From assembly GCA_022822325.1 (NCBI GenBank), contig JAJEBW010000037.1, positions 1 to 64,000 on the forward strand: a stretch of 64,000 nucleotides of DNA, in the 5' to 3' direction. The position numbers and the translations under genes were made by a program. This DNA is from Gemmatimonadota bacterium. Lineage in GTDB: Bacteria; Gemmatimonadota; Gemmatimonadetes; Longimicrobiales; Gaopeijiaceae. A model generated the notes under the pieces. That model was not told the DNA's origin. It searched no databases and saw nothing but the letters and a program-made list of their open reading frames with translations. How positions within the stretch are numbered: the first letter of the stretch is position 1; each line of letters opens with the position of its first letter. This document shows, in pieces, positions 61,288 to 64,000 of this stretch.

Positions 61288-62658
61288 CTACACGCCCAGC
61301 GCCCCCACCGGAATCACGGCCACGCCGTCCGGCCTCGTGTACCCGTACCCGCTGCCGACGATGACGCCCAGAGCCGCCGGCTCTCCGTACCGTTGCGTGT
61401 CCACCCGGCCGGCGAACTTGAGCAATGCCCGCACGGCCTCGCCGATCCGCCTCTCCCCAAGCTTGATCTCGAACGCCGCCCACCTGCCCGGCCCGGCGTC
61501 CACGATCGCATCCACCTCGAGGCCCGTGTTGTCCCGGTAGTGGTACACGGTCGCCCCGGCGGCCTGGGCATAGACGCGGATATCCCGTACCACCATTGAC
61601 TCGAACAACAAGCCGAACCACTCGAAGTCGCGCAGGAGATGCCCGGGCGTAGCGTTCAGCGCCGCTACCGCGAGCGATGGGTCCACGAAGTGCCGCTTCA
61701 CCGCGGTCCGGAGCCGGGACCGTGACCGCAGGTGAGGTGCCCAGGGTGGCTGGTCTTCCACGATCATGAGCCGTTCGAGCGCGGTCATGTAGGAGCGCGC
61801 CGTGTGGTGGTCGATGTGCCGGTCGGGCCCGCTCAGGTCCCTGGCCAGCGTGGCCAGACTCACGCAGGTTGCTGTGTTGCGGGCAAGCGACTGGAGGAAC
61901 CGCCCGACCCGCGCTGGATCTCTTCCGACCCCGTCCACGCGCCGGATGTCGGTCCTGCGGATCTCGCCCAGGTAGTCCCGGTTCTCCGCCATCGCGTCCT
62001 CGATCGCACGCGGCGGATTCTCTTGCGAGGCCCCCAAATGCCCCGGCCAACCGCCCACACAGACCAGTTCGGCGATCTCCTCCACACTCAATCTCTCCTC
62101 CACGGAGGGAGCCGGACTGCCCGTCAACATCCTCGCCAGCGACACTTCGCCCGACGACCGCCCCAACTCAGGAAGCGACATCGGGCGAAGCCGCAAGCGC
62201 GTGATCCTCCCCGCGCCGGTGTGCCGGGTGATGTCGTCAGGCGGCACCGCCGAGCCGGTCAGAATGAAGTGACCTCGTCCCGCACGCTCATCAACGGCGT
62301 GCCGCACATGGTTCCACACCTCGGGAACCACTTGCCATTCGTCGATCAGCCGTGGCGTCTCGCCACGAAGGAGAATGCCGGGATCGACATCGGCGGCGCG
62401 GCGGGCGGACTGGTCGGCGTCGAGCATGACCCTGCTGGCCGCCGCCTGTCTCGCCAACACAGTCTTCCCGGAAGCGCGGGCGCCCTCGATCAGCACGGCC
62501 CCCGAGCGGGCGAGCCGACTCTCCAGCTCCCGCTGGGCGATGCGATGGCGATAGACGCGGCGTCCGAAGCTGGAATGCGCGACGGCGACGAGGTTCCGAG
62601 TGATCTCTAGCGGAGAAATCGATTCCGAACCCTCGGGATTGACCTGGTCGTTGTCCAT
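61288..62658 (-). CDS. DUF4143-type AAA ATPase
   Basis: A 456-residue P-loop ATPase of the COG1373 type with a C-terminal DUF4143 domain. Walker A is GARASGKT (59-66), and the Walker B-like strand RLIDEWQ follows. The sensor-like ILTGSAVPP and a winged-helix region precede DUF4143 (about 240-400), which has the HYRDNTGLEVDAIVD and WAAFEIKLG segments of a PD-(D/E)XK-like fold. The function of this widespread, frequently transferred family is unknown. ATG 62658, after GGTGGA, is preferred; the frame opens at ATG 62724. A perfect 20-bp direct repeat lies on both sides. Confidence 0.88.
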   Translation of the reverse strand: MDNDQVNPEGSESISPLEITRNLVAVAHSSFGRRVYRHRIAQRELESRLARSGAVLIEGARASGKTVLARQAAASRVMLDADQSARRAADVDPGILLRGETPRLIDEWQVVPEVWNHVRHAVDERAGRGHFILTGSAVPPDDITRHTGAGRITRLRLRPMSLPELGRSSGEVSLARMLTGSPAPSVEERLSVEEIAELVCVGGWPGHLGASQENPPRAIEDAMAENRDYLGEIRRTDIRRVDGVGRDPARVGRFLQSLARNTATCVSLATLARDLSGPDRHIDHHTARSYMTALERLMIVEDQPPWAPHLRSRSRLRTAVKRHFVDPSLAVAALNATPGHLLRDFEWFGLLFESMVVRDIRVYAQAAGATVYHYRDNTGLEVDAIVDAGPGRWAAFEIKLGERRIGEAVRALLKFAGRVDTQRYGEPAALGVIVGSGYGYTRPDGVAVIPVGALGV

Positions 62659-63010
62659 TGAATCCACCGTGCCGGGCGAACGATGAGCGAATCGAGCCAC
62701 GCGCAAGCCTAACTGGTCATCCATGAAATCGCAATGCTCTGAATCACAAAATCACAACGCCACGGATCACAGGATCGCAAGGCTGGTGTTCACGAACTTG
62801 CAATTCCACAGCCGCTTCAAAGATCGCCATCCGTCGCAATCCCCCCCGCGTCCGTCGCTACCGGCCGTTTCCGCCGCCCCCCCTCCGAAACCACCGTCGG
62901 CCCCTCCCCCTCCTCACGCGGGGGGTGATCGGTGACTGGCCCGGCGCCACGCCACGGTACTGGCTAGTTTCCCTGTGCATTCGAAGGCCGACCAACCCGG
63001 GGATCGCATC
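62659..63010. other. Intergenic region with the right copy of the 20-bp repeat
   Basis: This 352-bp gap lies between the divergent DUF4143 gene and the decarboxylase gene. Bases 62720-62830 look clearly more AT-rich than the neighbouring genes and repeat ATCACA. A short plus-strand frame (62723-62935) ends with AGGDR at the repeat but is not protein-like. No other signal is seen. Confidence 0.55.
62916..62935 (+). repeat. 20-bp direct repeat, right copy
   Basis: ACGCGGGGGGTGATCGGTGA, identical to 61181-61200 and in the same orientation, 1735 bp away. Together the copies bracket the DUF4143 ATPase gene. Confidence 0.9.
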
Positions 63011-64000
63011 GTGGCACGAGCAGAGCGAAGACAAGCGGAGTGCGCTCCCGATGAGCAACAGGACAGGTCTGGCCCTGCGCCTTCGAACGGCCTCCGGATG
63101 TCCCCCGCGGCCATGGTCGATCTGGCCGCCAGGGCAGCCGAGGTTCTCGTGCGGCGCAGCGAGGAGTTGGGCGGCACGGAAGCATGGGACGGAGAGTTCC
63201 GCGCCCCGCTCGTCGAGAAGCTCATGCAGGATCCGCCGGAGGGCGGGCGGGCGCCGGACGAAGTTCTGGAGCAGGCCGTGGCCGACATCCTTCCGCTGGC
63301 GCTTCGCCTCGATCATCCGCGCAGCTTCGGCTTCGTGCCGTCCTCTCCCACCTGGCCCGGGGTCATCGCCGACTTCCTGGCCGCAGGCTACAACATCAAC
63401 GCCTGCAACTGGCTCGTCGCGAGCGGCGCCAGCCAACTGGAATGCGTGGTCATCGACTGGTTTCGCCAATGGCTCGGCTACCCGGACACCGCTGGGGGGC
63501 TGCTGACGAGCGGAGGCTCGGCCGCGAGCCTGGATGCGCTCGTGACCGCGAGGGAAGTCGCCGGCAACCCGGAGAACGCCAGCGTCTACATGAGCGATCA
63601 GAGCCACAGTGCGCAGCGGAGGGCCGCGAAGATTGTCGGTATCCGCCCGGAGAACTCCCGCCTCGTGTCGAGCGACGACTCCTTTCGGATCGATGTGGGG
63701 GCACTTGCCTCAATGGTGAAGGTGGACCGAGCCGCGGGCCTCCAACCCATCGCCGTGTGCGCGAATGCCGGCGCTACAGCCACCGGGGCCGTCGATCCGC
63801 TGGAGGAACTGGCCGACTTCTGCGCGTCGGAGGGCATCTGGCTGCATGTCGACGCCGCGTATGGCGGCTTCGCCGTCGTGACCGAACAGGGCAAGCGGAT
63901 CCTGCGCGGCATCGAGCGCGCCGACTCGATTGTGCTCGACGCGCACAAGTGGTTCTTCCAGCCCTACGAAGCGGGTTGCCTCATGGTCAGGGACGTCTCG
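63011..64000 (+). CDS. PLP-dependent group II decarboxylase (partial, runs off the window)
   Basis: The first 330 codons of a pyridoxal-phosphate enzyme of the aromatic-L-amino-acid/glutamate decarboxylase family; there is no stop before the window ends. The fold-type I signatures are SFGFVPSSPTWPGVIADFLAAGYN, LLTSGGSAASLDALVTARE, the His in MSDQSHSAQRRAAK, LHVDAAYGG (the cofactor Asp) and DAHKWFF, where Lys313 forms the aldimine. GTG 63011 is chosen because of the preceding GGGGA; ATG 63098, starting MSPAAMVDLAAR, is an alternative. The substrate cannot be told without the C-terminal part. It is divergent from the DUF4143 gene. Confidence 0.88.
   Translation, partial: MARAERRQAECAPDEQQDRSGPAPSNGLRMSPAAMVDLAARAAEVLVRRSEELGGTEAWDGEFRAPLVEKLMQDPPEGGRAPDEVLEQAVADILPLALRLDHPRSFGFVPSSPTWPGVIADFLAAGYNINACNWLVASGASQLECVVIDWFRQWLGYPDTAGGLLTSGGSAASLDALVTAREVAGNPENASVYMSDQSHSAQRRAAKIVGIRPENSRLVSSDDSFRIDVGALASMVKVDRAAGLQPIAVCANAGATATGAVDPLEELADFCASEGIWLHVDAAYGGFAVVTEQGKRILRGIERADSIVLDAHKWFFQPYEAGCLMVRDVS

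Overview
The window is a GC-rich bacterial chromosome segment with dense, tightly packed genes, many joined by ATGA, GTGA or TGATG stop/start overlaps. The gene content suggests a diderm heterotroph that digests peptides outside the cell. It has an ExbB/ExbD/ExbD/TonB energiser and many secreted hydrolases (S9, S10, M28, a gluzincin, an amidase and an amidohydrolase). It also has choice-of-anchor B (LVIVD) proteins and planctomycete-type DUF1592/DUF1552 secreted proteins. This mix is typical of marine or host-associated Gemmatimonadota. That placement is an inference from gene content; no rRNA or tRNA gene was seen.

Layout. 1-2205: tyrosine recombinase followed by three small genes (a one-TM protein, a GIY-YIG-like protein and a DUF4351-like protein), probably a small mobile cassette. 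2194-14061: mostly metabolic and housekeeping genes (amidase lipoprotein, S10 carboxypeptidase, EamA permease, BtuF-like protein coupled to a large unknown protein, aldo/keto reductase, threonine ammonia-lyase, ThiI, 1-Cys peroxiredoxin). 14285-17243: an accessory operon of an MqsR-like toxin, an MqsA-like zinc-finger/HTH antitoxin and a KGGVGR-type P-loop ATPase with TPR-like helices, preceded by two copies of a TCATATGA palindrome. 17255-20819: two LVIVD-repeat secreted proteins. 20964-36487: core genes, including the conserved tilS-hpt-ftsH order with a convergent cdaA, the exbB-exbD-exbD-tonB operon ending in a strong hairpin, and a coupled yggS-PNP-ileS-rluD run. 36572-40133: a small membrane protein, an M28 peptidase, a 6-bladed beta-propeller and small secreted proteins.

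40736-52757 is a striking six-gene array: two tandem paralogous copies of a three-gene module. Each module has a di-haem-motif DUF1592-type protein, a Tat-exported DUF1552 protein and an ankyrin-repeat protein ending in a CVSC tail. A MITE-like insertion sits at the 5' end of the first ankyrin gene only.

52758-64000: an AAA ATPase/PD-(D/E)XK gene bracketed by inverted copies of a ~61-bp repeat, with a third copy near 58.7 kb. Next come an amidohydrolase, two S9 peptidases and a DUF4143 ATPase gene bracketed by a perfect 20-bp direct repeat. The window ends inside a PLP-dependent decarboxylase gene. The best candidates for undescribed biology are the toxin/antitoxin/KGGVGR operon, the duplicated DUF1592-DUF1552-ankyrin module, and the two repeat-bracketed ATPase genes.
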